Assembly: GCA_050180705.1 (NCBI GenBank)
Contig: JBFXDX010000003.1
Coordinates: forward strand, 124,001 to 188,000
Source: SB25 sp050180705
Lineage (GTDB): Bacteria > Bacteroidota > Bacteroidia > Bacteroidales > Tenuifilaceae
Direction of reading: 5' to 3'
Length of the DNA stretch: 64,000 nucleotides
The position numbers were made by a program, and so were the translations under genes. The stretch's first letter is position 1, and each line of letters begins with the position of its first letter. Shown here in pieces: positions 9,101-18,073 of the stretch. A model generated the notes under the pieces. That model saw nothing but the letters and a program-made list of their open reading frames with translations, did no database searches and was not told the DNA's origin.

Positions 9101-12100
9101 ACGAACTTGTTGTGAACGTATTTAATGTTGACCAGGCACTACTCTGATACCCCTGATCGATAGCCTGTACCTGCCATTCGTAACTTCCTAATTCTAAAGA
9201 TAGTGTGGCAGAATTGGTGGTGTATTTGCCAAGGGTAACAACCCTTCGGTAACCATTTTCAGCAATTAATGGGTTGTCAATCCAATCAGAGTTCCCAACT
9301 TTTCTAATTCTGATATCATAAGTCATTGAAGAATCCGGAGTTTCATCTGTATTTTCGTTTGACCAATTGAGCATCATGTTCCCTTCAAGAGATTTTGATG
9401 TTAAGCTAGAAGGGGTAGTTGGCTTTTTGTTTGGATTAAAACTCCCAGGTATTGTTATTTCATTGTTTTGTTCAACCTGTAGATTTGAGAAACGGTCAAT
9501 ATCTCCATCATTGTCAAAATCGGCATTTCCTACAATACTATATACTTCAGGTATCGATAAATCAGTTTCTCCTGCTGTAAATGTATTATCATGATTATTA
9601 TAAAATATTTGGTTAAAACTTTCCTGTTTGCTGTTTTCATTATAAAATTCCCCTATAACTTCAATGTCAATATACCCATCATTATTATAATCTACTAAAT
9701 ATGAATTATTTGTGTAAATAATCATGGTTGGTATATTAACGACATTACTTGTAAATGTCAAATCGTTAGTTACGGTGTTATAATGGTAAATTAAAGAGGT
9801 GAAGTCGGACGCCGAATTAGAAGATCCAATACTATACTTTTGTCCTGTAAATACTATTTCCTGGTAACCATCATTGTCAAAATCGGCAACAAAAAAGAAT
9901 TGATTATAGTTGATTGAAGGTTCAAACAAATGTTTTTTTGTGAAAGTATGATCACCATTATTAAATGCTACATAAAATTGAGTTTCACCAGAATTGCTAG
10001 ATGTACATACATAATCAATATACCCATCATTATTAAAGTCGGCCCATTGTCTTTTTGCCCCCAATTCTACACCTAATCCAGGTAAATCAACATAACTATC
10101 GGTGTTAAAAACACCCCAATCATCATTATCGGGACTACTTTGTCGGAAATAGATGGGATTACCGGAAGCGTCAAACACATATTCAATTACCTGCAAGGTG
10201 AAGGTTGTATTTGCTGATAAGCCACTTATTGTTACACTATCTTCAATGCCATTGTAAACACAGAACCAATCGGTGGAGGGAATTGGATCGCCATAAGTAA
10301 ACCGACTGTTGTAAACATACTTCTGACCCATGATGGGTAATGCATCATTCGAACTTGAGTCAGCCCTGCAAAATACTGCACATCTATTTCCATTTCCTCT
10401 GGTCCATTTAGCTTTATATTCGGTATCACTGATTCGTGAAAAAGTTAATCCACTTGCGGGTATCGAATCAACAAAGAAAGAACTCTCGGCCGAGAAATTA
10501 CCTCCTGCATAGCTGTTATCGACAGCTTGTACGCTCCAATAATAGGTTTTGCCTGGTGCTAATTTTAGAATTTTAAAATTATTCTGCTGACAATTCCCAA
10601 TTAGGCCTGTCCGATTATATCCTGATGTGGTTGATATATCAGACATTGGTGAAACAATGTCCATTCCCCCAGAAGTTGTTCCTACCCTTAAGTTATAGGA
10701 TAAACCTGAAGACGGAGTGTTGTCAGTTGTAACTCTATCCCAACTCAAAATGGATTTTTCTTGTGCGGCATTGCGAACTAACGAAACTGGCGCTATAGGT
10801 TTCGGATTATTAACAGCGATAAGATAATTGTTTTGATATAATCCTGAAGATATTGATCCGCTGTAAGTATTATAACCGGTCATAAATACATCAAGATCGT
10901 TATCATGGTCAAAATCAATCAATGATAAAGCTCCTTTACTTCCATTCTTAAAATTTGATCCTGAATATATTGAGAACGTATTATCATCGTTTTGGAAATA
11001 TATCTGGGTAATATAGCTTACGGAAGCTCCATCTTCAGAACCGGAGATAATGATGTCGAGTTTTCCATCCTTGTTAATATCGCCCCATTGTGCTAATCCA
11101 TTATATATTTTTGAAATGTTTAAATTTTCAAGTTCTGTAAAAGAATTATCAGGATAATTGTTTTTAAAGATGGTTGTAATTACTCCCGATGAGGAAGATC
11201 CATTTATTAAAATATCCAAATCGCCATCATTATCAAAATCACCCCAGGTTGAAGCGCCATATTCAATTCCTGTAATGTTAAAGTTCTTTTGTTTAAAAAA
11301 GTAGTTATTTTGATTGTTGGTGTATATTTCGGTTACCAATCCATTGTTCGATCTGCCTGACATTAAAATATCTAAATATCCATCGTTGTTATAATCGCCC
11401 CATGCTACAGAACCATCATATATTGCATTAAAACTGATTTGGTATTGAGGCGTAAAAGTGTTATCTCCATTATTTCGGTATATTTTTGCATAAGGTGAGA
11501 AAGTTGTACCTGATACCAATTCTTTTCCTGACATTAAAACATCTAAATCACCATCATTATCATAATCGCCCCAAGCTATCGAACTTTTTAATAGACCAGT
11601 AAATGATACGGATGATTGAAGGGTAAATGTATGATCGGAATTTTGCATATAAAGTTTAGTTACAGGACTTGATGAATTACCTGCTATGTCATAAACACTT
11701 GCACCAGTAATGATTAAATCTAACAATCCATCGTTGTTGTAGTCGCCCCAAGCGGCATCGCCATCAGCTACATCTATAAACCCTGCCGATACTTCAGTAA
11801 AATTATGGTGAGCATCTTGCTGATAAAGTTTGGTAAGACAATTGGTTATATTACCCTGGACATTAATTATATTTCCTCCAAATACAAGCAAGTCCATATC
11901 CCCATCGTTATCATAATCGGCCCATCTTGCTTTTCCCTGCACTAAGCCAGAAATAATTGTTGTTATTTCCTTAAATTCATCAATCCCCACCGAGTCTTTT
12001 ACAGTAGGAACAGTTGGATTTGTGTTGTAAATAATGGATGTTCCTGAATTTGAATAAGGATAAACCTTGTAGTAGTAGGCCGTGGTATCGGTAAAGTTTT

Positions 12101-15100
12101 GCCAATCGTTATACGATTGAATTCCCTTTAAAACATTAATTGTTCCGCTACCATCAGTTAAATCATTGTCATCGGTTTCGGCAGTCCCATTGATAGGGTC
12201 AGTAAAAACATTGCTTTTTGAAGCTTTTACTAAGTATCCATCGGGTGCCGAGATTCTATAGCCAATGTCCCCGGTGCTTACCCAATTTGAGTTTGTACCT
12301 GAAAGGGAAAGATTAACCAAAGTACCGTTTTTTGCATTTGACGAAGCATCGGTTACGGTTGTTATTCCAGTATTATCACCTTCTGCAGTTCCTTGGTTAA
12401 ATTTATAGTATGCAAGCAATCCACTTTCAGTACCCGAAAGTTCAGAGTACATATTGTTGAAGATTTCCGATTGGGTACGCTCAGTATTCCATAGCCGATA
12501 TTCATCGATTTTGCCTGTAAAATTACGGGATGTAGTATATGCACCTATTTGTGCTGCCGTTAAGTTTACATACTGTGCAGTTGTTAAGGTAACGGTCTTT
12601 ATTAAAGCGCCATTAACGTAAAACTTCACCTGTTTCGATGAATAATTATAGGAAACAGCCACGTGGTACCATTTATTTAGTACAAAAGGATATGTGGCCT
12701 GGGGGAATGGGGAACTGGGCGAAGTTCCCCCAATTGCAAATTCAATTGTGCTGTTATTCCAAATTTGTAAATGTAGATCTTTTGTTGTGAACGAATTCGT
12801 ATTAAATAGACCTGCAGCCGAGCTGGAATTCAGGTTAATCCACGATTCGATAGTAACGGTTGATAAATCGGATCCCAATGCAGGAATACTTATGTAATCA
12901 TTTATTCCATCTAAACTTATAGCGTTCCCAAATGAAGGAATTCCCTCAGTAGCATCGGTCCATTGCAGGTATATTTTTTTGTTATCGTTGCTTGCACTTA
13001 ACTCGGTAACATGAGTAATTGGTTTTGTCTTTGTATAGGTTAAAGATGCAGTAGGAGCCGTGGCGGTTGTATTGTAATTGATATAATTACCGCTGTTGGA
13101 GTAGCTCCACATTTTAAAATAATAAGTTGTTAATCCATTTTCACCAATAAACCCGCTATAGGACTGTTCTCCTTGATTTACTTTAATAACGGCAGTTCCA
13201 TCCGATAGGTCGTTGTCGGTTGCAATATCCGTTCCGTCAATTGGGTCGGCAAAGGAGTCTGAAGTTGATGCCATAATTAAATAGCCTTGCGGTGCCTGAG
13301 CCCCGCTCACCCAGTTTGATGCTGATCCGGTTAAGGCAAATGTTTGCAAAGTACCATTGTAATTTCCTTTTGCATCGATTAATGTACTAAGATCGGTATT
13401 GGATCCTTCTGCAGTGCCCTGATTAAATTGGTAATATGAGAGTAAACCGGATTCTGTTCCAGCCAGTTCAATATTTTTTGATGAATTTATTTCATCAGCG
13501 CTAAGGGCGGTATTCCATACTCGAACTTCATCGATAGTTCCATTAAAGAAATATCCACCACTCGATCGTCTTCCTATTAATAAGGTTGAGGTTCCCTGCG
13601 AATAACTGCTGCTGCTTAATTGTGTTGTCAAAACTCCATTTACATACAACTTTGCAATAGAGCCGTCGTACGAAGCTGCTATATGAACCCAGGTGTTTGT
13701 TGTTAAGGTAATTGCTGAATTTAAGTCGAGCCATCCCGATGCACTTCGAATGGTTAGAACAGGATTACCTGAGGTATTAATATGTAGTTCCATGCCAGTG
13801 CTACTTGACTCATTAAGGGTTGAAATAATTGCTTGGTCGGAACTAACTACTGAAGGATTTACCAGTGCTTCTAAAGTGAAAACCGACGGATTTTGAGCAC
13901 CACAGGTTACAAAATCGCTACTGCCATCGAAATTAAGTGCATTATTTGTGCTGGTTATATTTATTCCTTGGGCATCGTTCCAGTTAAGGGTAATTGAGCC
14001 ATTGTTGCTAGCGCTAAATCCATTAGCCTGATTTGATGCTTCTGGATAGATAATAATTGATCCGCTGGCCTGAGGAATATCTCCATCTGTTTTGTAATTA
14101 ATAGTTGTTCCACTACTGGAGTATGGATAAATGGCAAAGTAGTAAGTAGTTCCTGATACAAACCCAGTCCATTGAGAATAGTTTTGTCCCCCTTTTGAAA
14201 CGTTTATTACTCCCGAATTATCACTTAAATCATTATCGTTAGATAATGGAGTCCCATCAGTTGGAGTCGTGAAAGAACCTGTTGTTGATGCTAAGATAAC
14301 ATAGCCATCAGGCACCTGATCCCCAGTGGCATCGGTCCAACTTAGTTCAATATTGCAGTTTGCGGCATTAGCCAAAAAGTTAGTGACATGATTGGTTGGC
14401 TCGGGCATTACCGATAAAGTTGGGATGGGGTCTTCTGTATTGTAAACAATTTCGGTTCCATTGCCGGAGTATGGTATAATTCTGAAATAGTAAGGTTTTG
14501 TTGAATTTATGTTAACCCATGAACTATCGTACTGAGTTCCCTGTGCAACTTTAATAGCACCAACATTGTCGGATAAGTCGTCATCGATAGTTATGTCAGT
14601 TCCATTTTCAATTGCTATAAAACTGTCGGTGGTAGATGTCTGAATAACATAACCTTCAATTTCAGAACTTAAATTTGATGAGGTATATGATGCCCCATTC
14701 ATTAAGGTTGCATTGTTTGCATTTGATGTGGCATCATTAACATTCTGATTGCATTTATAGTAGGCGGCTAAACCTGTTTCAGTCCCAGTCAATTTTAAAT
14801 TTAGATCATTTACGATTTGAGCCTGAGTTCGGGCGGTTGACCAAATTGCAATTTCATCAATTTGACCATCAAAAGTGACAAAATTGGTGATATGGTTTCG
14901 GCCAATAAATAAATTCGATGAGGATGTTGTGATATTTCCGCTGCAGGCTTTACTGGCAATTAAAATACCCGATATATAGATGGATTGAGTTGTGCCATCG
15001 TATGTTCCACAAATGTGGCTCCAACTATTGTAGGGCAAAACAAAAGGATCTGTAACTACTTCACTCCAGCTACCATCAATATATAATCCAAAACAAAGTT

Positions 15101-16469
15101 GCCCTTTGTTGTTAAGGTATATCTGATAGCCACCATCAAGTGTACTGTTTTCTTTTTGAATAATTGAGCCATCGTTCTTTGATGGATTTACCCATGCTTC
15201 AAGTGTGATGGTATTCCCAGTAATATCGAGGGATGAATTGTTTCCACAGTCGATATAGCTGCAACTATTTGGGTATACCATGTTATAGTTTAGGTCTATT
15301 GCATTTCCAAATTGATGGGCATCCGTCCATTTCAGCAAAAATTTCCCGTTAACCATTTCAATCCGGAAATTGGTTACATGGGACGTGGGCTGCGATTTCA
15401 AGATTGAAAGTTGGGTTTCGGGAGCCGATAAGGTGTTGTATTTGATCAGAGTACCACTATTGGTATAAGCGTATATCTTAAAATAGTAATTTGTTTGCGA
15501 TTGGGCATTTTTCCATCCATTGTAAAACTGTTTTCCTTGGAGTACTTTAACAATACCAGTTCCATCCGACAAATCGTTATCATGGCTAATCCAGGTTTCA
15601 TCAATAGGGTCGGGGAATGTATTGTTTGTAGATGCCATTATCAAATATCCATCGGGAATGGTACTTCCAGTAGCATCGGTCCATGTTAAAACAAAATTAT
15701 CGGCAATACTACTGGCTGCAAAATTTGTACACTGGTTGCTAGGTGTAGTTTTAGGAGTTATAGGCTCAAAAGTGTATTTCCGGTTGGCAACTGGCATTCC
15801 AGGAAAGTTGTGGCTTTCGAATTCACTGCTAGCTACGGCATCATCACTAAAATCAGTAACCGATAAAAAATCACCTGTATTGACAAAAGCAAGGCCAATG
15901 GATGGCTCTACCTCGTATTGATAACAAGAGGCCATTGGTAAATAGAGGCATTCGATTTTATTGGATGTTTCATAGAGTTTTACCTGAAAGCACACATCGT
16001 TATTGGTGTACCAATGAAATGTCCAGTCATACCATTCAAACGTAAATATCCTGTTTGGCGCCGTTCCTGTAACCGTATACCGGGCTGTGGCTCCGCTATG
16101 ATACGATATTCCATTATCATAGTACAAGGGGGCAATAAGTGGTCGCATTGGGGCATCTGCCAAATTGCCATTGCTCCATGTGCTCGACATACTACTCGTC
16201 GAAGCAAGATTAAATGATAACCAGCCGCGACGATCGGCAACGATTTGGGTGTAATCTACACCATCAAAATTAAATGTAAAACCGATATCTATAGGGGAAC
16301 TAAGAGACTGACTGGATAAATCAACATTAGTTCCTGAAATTGTAGCATAAGTTTCACTGGATACGCTAAATGAGTAATTACTTTGTGCAAACAAGGTGCG
16401 TTGCAGCATAAGTAAATACAAAACAATTACAACCCCTACTAGGTGCTTAACCGAAATTCTATGTATCAT
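6198..16469 (-). CDS. Giant T9SS-secreted multidomain surface protein (LamG/Fn3/FG-GAP/PKD/Ig)
   Basis: A 3423-residue protein. A signal peptide (about 1-28, ending LFAQ) is followed by a beta-rich N-terminal domain. Next come several Fn3-like repeats, each with a PDGYLI..STxxxF..P.DGT and DNDLSDG motif, interleaved with three LamG/concanavalin-like domains starting near residues 400, 850 and 1190. FG-GAP/VCBS-like repeats follow at about 1510-1880 and 2140-2330, with eleven DxDxDG-like calcium-loop motifs (for example DYDNDGDMD, DYNNDGYLD). Two PKD domains (WLWDFGDN, WEWDFGDN; about 2455-2610) and a long run of Ig/PKD-like repeats with YQWxxNG cores (about 2610-3250) come next. The end is a T9SS type A sorting domain (about 3343-3423) with VYPNPTTD, LPRGIYF and terminal VKKIVKQ. 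It is probably an adhesin or polysaccharide-binding fibre; no enzyme domain is visible. It is the first gene of a four-gene operon. Confidence 0.93.
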   Translation of the reverse strand: MIHRISVKHLVGVVIVLYLLMLQRTLFAQSNYSFSVSSETYATISGTNVDLSSQSLSSPIDIGFTFNFDGVDYTQIVADRRGWLSFNLASTSSMSSTWSNGNLADAPMRPLIAPLYYDNGISYHSGATARYTVTGTAPNRIFTFEWYDWTFHWYTNNDVCFQVKLYETSNKIECLYLPMASCYQYEVEPSIGLAFVNTGDFLSVTDFSDDAVASSEFESHNFPGMPVANRKYTFEPITPKTTPSNQCTNFAASSIADNFVLTWTDATGSTIPDGYLIMASTNNTFPDPIDETWISHDNDLSDGTGIVKVLQGKQFYNGWKNAQSQTNYYFKIYAYTNSGTLIKYNTLSAPETQLSILKSQPTSHVTNFRIEMVNGKFLLKWTDAHQFGNAIDLNYNMVYPNSCSYIDCGNNSSLDITGNTITLEAWVNPSKNDGSIIQKENSTLDGGYQIYLNNKGQLCFGLYIDGSWSEVVTDPFVLPYNSWSHICGTYDGTTQSIYISGILIASKACSGNITTSSSNLFIGRNHITNFVTFDGQIDEIAIWSTARTQAQIVNDLNLKLTGTETGLAAYYKCNQNVNDATSNANNATLMNGASYTSSNLSSEIEGYVIQTSTTDSFIAIENGTDITIDDDLSDNVGAIKVAQGTQYDSSWVNINSTKPYYFRIIPYSGNGTEIVYNTEDPIPTLSVMPEPTNHVTNFLANAANCNIELSWTDATGDQVPDGYVILASTTGSFTTPTDGTPLSNDNDLSDNSGVINVSKGGQNYSQWTGFVSGTTYYFAIYPYSSSGTTINYKTDGDIPQASGSIIIYPEASNQANGFSASNNGSITLNWNDAQGINITSTNNALNFDGSSDFVTCGAQNPSVFTLEALVNPSVVSSDQAIISTLNESSSTGMELHINTSGNPVLTIRSASGWLDLNSAITLTTNTWVHIAASYDGSIAKLYVNGVLTTQLSSSSYSQGTSTLLIGRRSSGGYFFNGTIDEVRVWNTALSADEINSSKNIELAGTESGLLSYYQFNQGTAEGSNTDLSTLIDAKGNYNGTLQTFALTGSASNWVSGAQAPQGYLIMASTSDSFADPIDGTDIATDNDLSDGTAVIKVNQGEQSYSGFIGENGLTTYYFKMWSYSNSGNYINYNTTATAPTASLTYTKTKPITHVTELSASNDNKKIYLQWTDATEGIPSFGNAISLDGINDYISIPALGSDLSTVTIESWINLNSSSAAGLFNTNSFTTKDLHLQIWNNSTIEFAIGGTSPSSPFPQATYPFVLNKWYHVAVSYNYSSKQVKFYVNGALIKTVTLTTAQYVNLTAAQIGAYTTSRNFTGKIDEYRLWNTERTQSEIFNNMYSELSGTESGLLAYYKFNQGTAEGDNTGITTVTDASSNAKNGTLVNLSLSGTNSNWVSTGDIGYRISAPDGYLVKASKSNVFTDPINGTAETDDNDLTDGSGTINVLKGIQSYNDWQNFTDTTAYYYKVYPYSNSGTSIIYNTNPTVPTVKDSVGIDEFKEITTIISGLVQGKARWADYDNDGDMDLLVFGGNIINVQGNITNCLTKLYQQDAHHNFTEVSAGFIDVADGDAAWGDYNNDGLLDLIITGASVYDIAGNSSSPVTKLYMQNSDHTFTLQSSVSFTGLLKSSIAWGDYDNDGDLDVLMSGKELVSGTTFSPYAKIYRNNGDNTFTPQYQISFNAIYDGSVAWGDYNNDGYLDILMSGRSNNGLVTEIYTNNQNNYFFKQKNFNITGIEYGASTWGDFDNDGDLDILINGSSSSGVITTIFKNNYPDNSFTELENLNISKIYNGLAQWGDINKDGKLDIIISGSEDGASVSYITQIYFQNDDNTFSIYSGSNFKNGSKGALSLIDFDHDNDLDVFMTGYNTYSGSISSGLYQNNYLIAVNNPKPIAPVSLVRNAAQEKSILSWDRVTTDNTPSSGLSYNLRVGTTSGGMDIVSPMSDISTTSGYNRTGLIGNCQQNNFKILKLAPGKTYYWSVQAVDNSYAGGNFSAESSFFVDSIPASGLTFSRISDTEYKAKWTRGNGNRCAVFCRADSSSNDALPIMGQKYVYNSRFTYGDPIPSTDWFCVYNGIEDSVTISGLSANTTFTLQVIEYVFDASGNPIYFRQSSPDNDDWGVFNTDSYVDLPGLGVELGAKRQWADFNNDGYIDYVCTSSNSGETQFYVAFNNGDHTFTKKHLFEPSINYNQFFFVADFDNDGYQEIVFTGQKYSIGSSNSASDFTSLIYHYNTVTNDLTFTSNVVNIPTMIIYTNNSYLVDYNNDGYIDIEVIGEFYNENSKQESFNQIFYNNHDNTFTAGETDLSIPEVYSIVGNADFDNDGDIDRFSNLQVEQNNEITIPGSFNPNKKPTTPSSLTSKSLEGNMMLNWSNENTDETPDSSMTYDIRIRKVGNSDWIDNPLIAENGYRRVVTLGKYTTNSATLSLELGSYEWQVQAIDQGYQSSAWSTLNTFTTSSFYTADTVCLGDSTTFTDHSAMLEGEATWLWDFGDNTFSTLKNPKHLFSTPGKHYVSLSVNSYVYSDTVFVNDTIPISFTASDVCTGLASTIKNTIPSVGLVNWEWDFGDNSPVSTTGDSIFVHGFPTLGNYKITLTATGSNGCSAKAIHNVVVTTTPSAVLTLEYGSPTFCSGDSVVYSVPSDSNYSYQWQLNSENISNTTNQLTVKTLSGNYQVIVTNKLASTCMDVSALKAITVNETPASPVITAESATTFCQGDSVKLNLGALSNITVNWYKNGGNLLENQLYYTTKEPGLYTAKVTNSVGCSNISKDPVSIVVNEVPALPSLSYGSTTVCSGTSVVFSTINVSGLNYQWKNNGASIIGATTNQYTATASGNYSLQLTNSNACWTETPEIAVTVNPVPVAPIIDQPYITSLCSGDSVLLRITEVPDITYQWYLNNGTVGSNSKEFYAKASGTYQVALSNSFNCSSISTNSISIVVNNKPDLPSVSYGSTTICQGNSVIFNTNSVSGLNYQWKNDGANISGATTSQYSATSSGSYSLQITNSSLCSVETPEVTVTVNSIPTSPIIDQPSTNSFCNGDSILLQTIYQDGIDWLVNGISSGINSNIIYAKTGGKYSVKVTNTNLCEAISTNFVDLTMNQLPTLPTVSTGETSICEGNSVNFLVDNNPLVTYQWYKNNEPITNATSNTLSTGTAGNYWLRITNSSLCSISTSPINVTVNDVPSKPTIIEANNNTSFCPGTEVELQVTNSIPELTYQWKRSGIAISGATQSNYAGQLIAGDYNVEVKAGGCANESEILTLNTKAAPPKPQIYAKGPNVWILACDNTTASDYRWFYEDQLIVGAKTYIYTANQSLGNYYVEVNDGGECYTMSDIINIPTGDIINDITDLASESITVYPNPTTDQFNVELGGILPGVLYVDLADALGKTIKRYQYQDVGNFYINISELPRGIYFCRMQYKSSVIVKKIVKQ

Positions 16470-16579
16470 GGAAGTTAGTATTATAAACTAAACTGTAAAT
16501 ATACAAGGTTGGATTGTTGACAATTTATCAATTCGTACAATTGAAGTATTTTTATTGATAATTTTTAAATTACATATTG

Positions 16580-16603
16580 ATTGAAAATAGTTTGATTTTC
16601 AAT
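16580..16603 (-). terminator. AT-rich hairpin between the AraC-type gene and the giant gene
   Basis: A 9-bp stem (ATTGAAAAT, 16580-16588; ATTTTCAAT, 16595-16603) with a 6-nt loop lies 45 bp after the stop of the regulator gene. It may end that transcript or sit in the leader of the giant-protein operon. AT-rich, so uncertain. Confidence 0.3.
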
Positions 16604-16647
16604 ACGAATGGAAGATTTTGCACAACTATTATAATTAAATGCGGAGG

Positions 16648-17802
16648 TTATTCTGTAAGTGAATGGTTGAGTTGTTTTTTCTTCCAAATTAATGGGGTTG
16701 ATCCTGTGATTAACTTAAATTGTCGGCTGAAGTTAGCATGCTCACTGTAACCTACCATCTCTGCAATAACACTCAGTGATTCATCTGGGTAGTTCAATAG
16801 ATATTCCTTGGATTTATTTATTCTGAGAGTGTTTATCCAAGTGTTGAAATTCATCCCCTCTTCTCGGTTGATTAGGGTGGATAGAACCGTTCTGCCAATA
16901 CCCAGCTGTCTAGCCATAGTTTCTATATTGATTCCTGATTCTAAAAAGTATTGGTTACCTATGATCTGATTTTTTAATGGTTGCCAATCTTGTTTTATTC
17001 TAAGATGTGAATGGTGACCTTGGGTTGGATCTGTTTTTTCTTCCACCATTGCAGGTTCAACAATGGTGTATATTTTATTGTATTTAACGTATTCTAGGGC
17101 GAATCCAAAATAAAAAACAGAATAAATTAGTGTGAAAATCCAGTCGTATTTTTGAGGAAAAAGGTACGAAACCATGGCAATAATGCCCACCGTTAGGGCT
17201 GAAAAAAAAGCCACACGAACCCATGATAGTTTTAACCAAATATCTTCAGAGAAAAAATCCATCATCCGTGACTTGCTATCCTTTTCTTCTTTTAAAAATA
17301 ACCAAGTATAATAGATAAGTTGAAAGATATAGAATGCATAAAATATTAAACGTACCCACAATGTCGGATTGTTTAGGTACATCGGGATTTCATTTAGGTG
17401 GGCAATAACAGGATCGCCATATTGCGTGTAAAAGATTCCATAGAAAATTCCAAGTACAATAATGGGCGAAAATTGAATAGCAATATTTTTAGTTGTAATG
17501 TATTTAGGATTGAGTAGTGTTATTAGAGCAAATGTGAATAGAAATGCTTGAAAAGAAGATATGCCTATTCCAAGAAAAGTAAAAAGTTCGCGAGCATTAT
17601 CGGATAATTTGAAAATTAAGATTAATAAAGATAATGCTGAAAGAATGAAATAAGATGCCGCAATAACTTTTAGTGAGATTCTGTATTTTTTCAACCCTTC
17701 TTTTAGTGGGATGGGAATGGTTACAAAAATAGTTCCCATTGCCAAACAAACTGTTGAGATAATCAGATTAGAAACAAAATGTAAACTCAGCTCCATGAGC
17801 AC
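16648..17802 (-). CDS. Membrane-bound AraC-family transcription regulator
   Basis: A 384-residue protein. Residues about 8-240 form some seven hydrophobic helices (7TM-type sensor half). The cytoplasmic C-terminal third (about 285-380) is an AraC/XylS helix-turn-helix pair: a first helix set with MARQLGIGRTVLSTLIN, then FNTWINTLRINKSKEYL and VAEMVGYSEHANFSRQFK, the conserved second HTH. The ligand is unknown. It is transcribed away from the caspase/PP2C operon and lies just upstream of, and on the same strand as, the giant T9SS operon, so either could be its target (inference from position). The ATG chosen (MLMEL) has a second ATG two codons later. Confidence 0.9.
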   Translation of the reverse strand: MLMELSLHFVSNLIISTVCLAMGTIFVTIPIPLKEGLKKYRISLKVIAASYFILSALSLLILIFKLSDNARELFTFLGIGISSFQAFLFTFALITLLNPKYITTKNIAIQFSPIIVLGIFYGIFYTQYGDPVIAHLNEIPMYLNNPTLWVRLIFYAFYIFQLIYYTWLFLKEEKDSKSRMMDFFSEDIWLKLSWVRVAFFSALTVGIIAMVSYLFPQKYDWIFTLIYSVFYFGFALEYVKYNKIYTIVEPAMVEEKTDPTQGHHSHLRIKQDWQPLKNQIIGNQYFLESGINIETMARQLGIGRTVLSTLINREEGMNFNTWINTLRINKSKEYLLNYPDESLSVIAEMVGYSEHANFSRQFKLITGSTPLIWKKKQLNHSLTE

Positions 17803-18018
17803 TAGAATAAAAAATAGATACCTACGAAAATAATTAAAGTTTATTATAGTATATCAATTCTTTGGATACTTTATTTTGTCGATATAAACGATTGTTTTAC
17901 AACTCAATGTTAATTTTTGGGATAATCTTTTGCAAATTTTCCTTACGTTTCTTATGGGAAAAAGGGGTAAAATTGTTGGTTTAAAGTATTCTTTTGTACG
18001 ATTTGACAAAAATAATGG

Positions 18019-18050
18019 TTGCGAAAAACTTTACTTTGCTATTTGGTTTG
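18019..18050 (+). promoter_or_regulatory. Possible promoter of the caspase/PP2C operon
   Basis: TTG at 18019-18021, 21-bp spacer, then TTGGTTTG at 18043-18050, one mismatch to TAnnTTTG. It would give a leader of about 15-20 nt. This is the best match in the 271-bp divergent gap, but weak. Confidence 0.3.
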
Positions 18051-18073
18051 AGCCTTGTTAAATAACCTTTATT

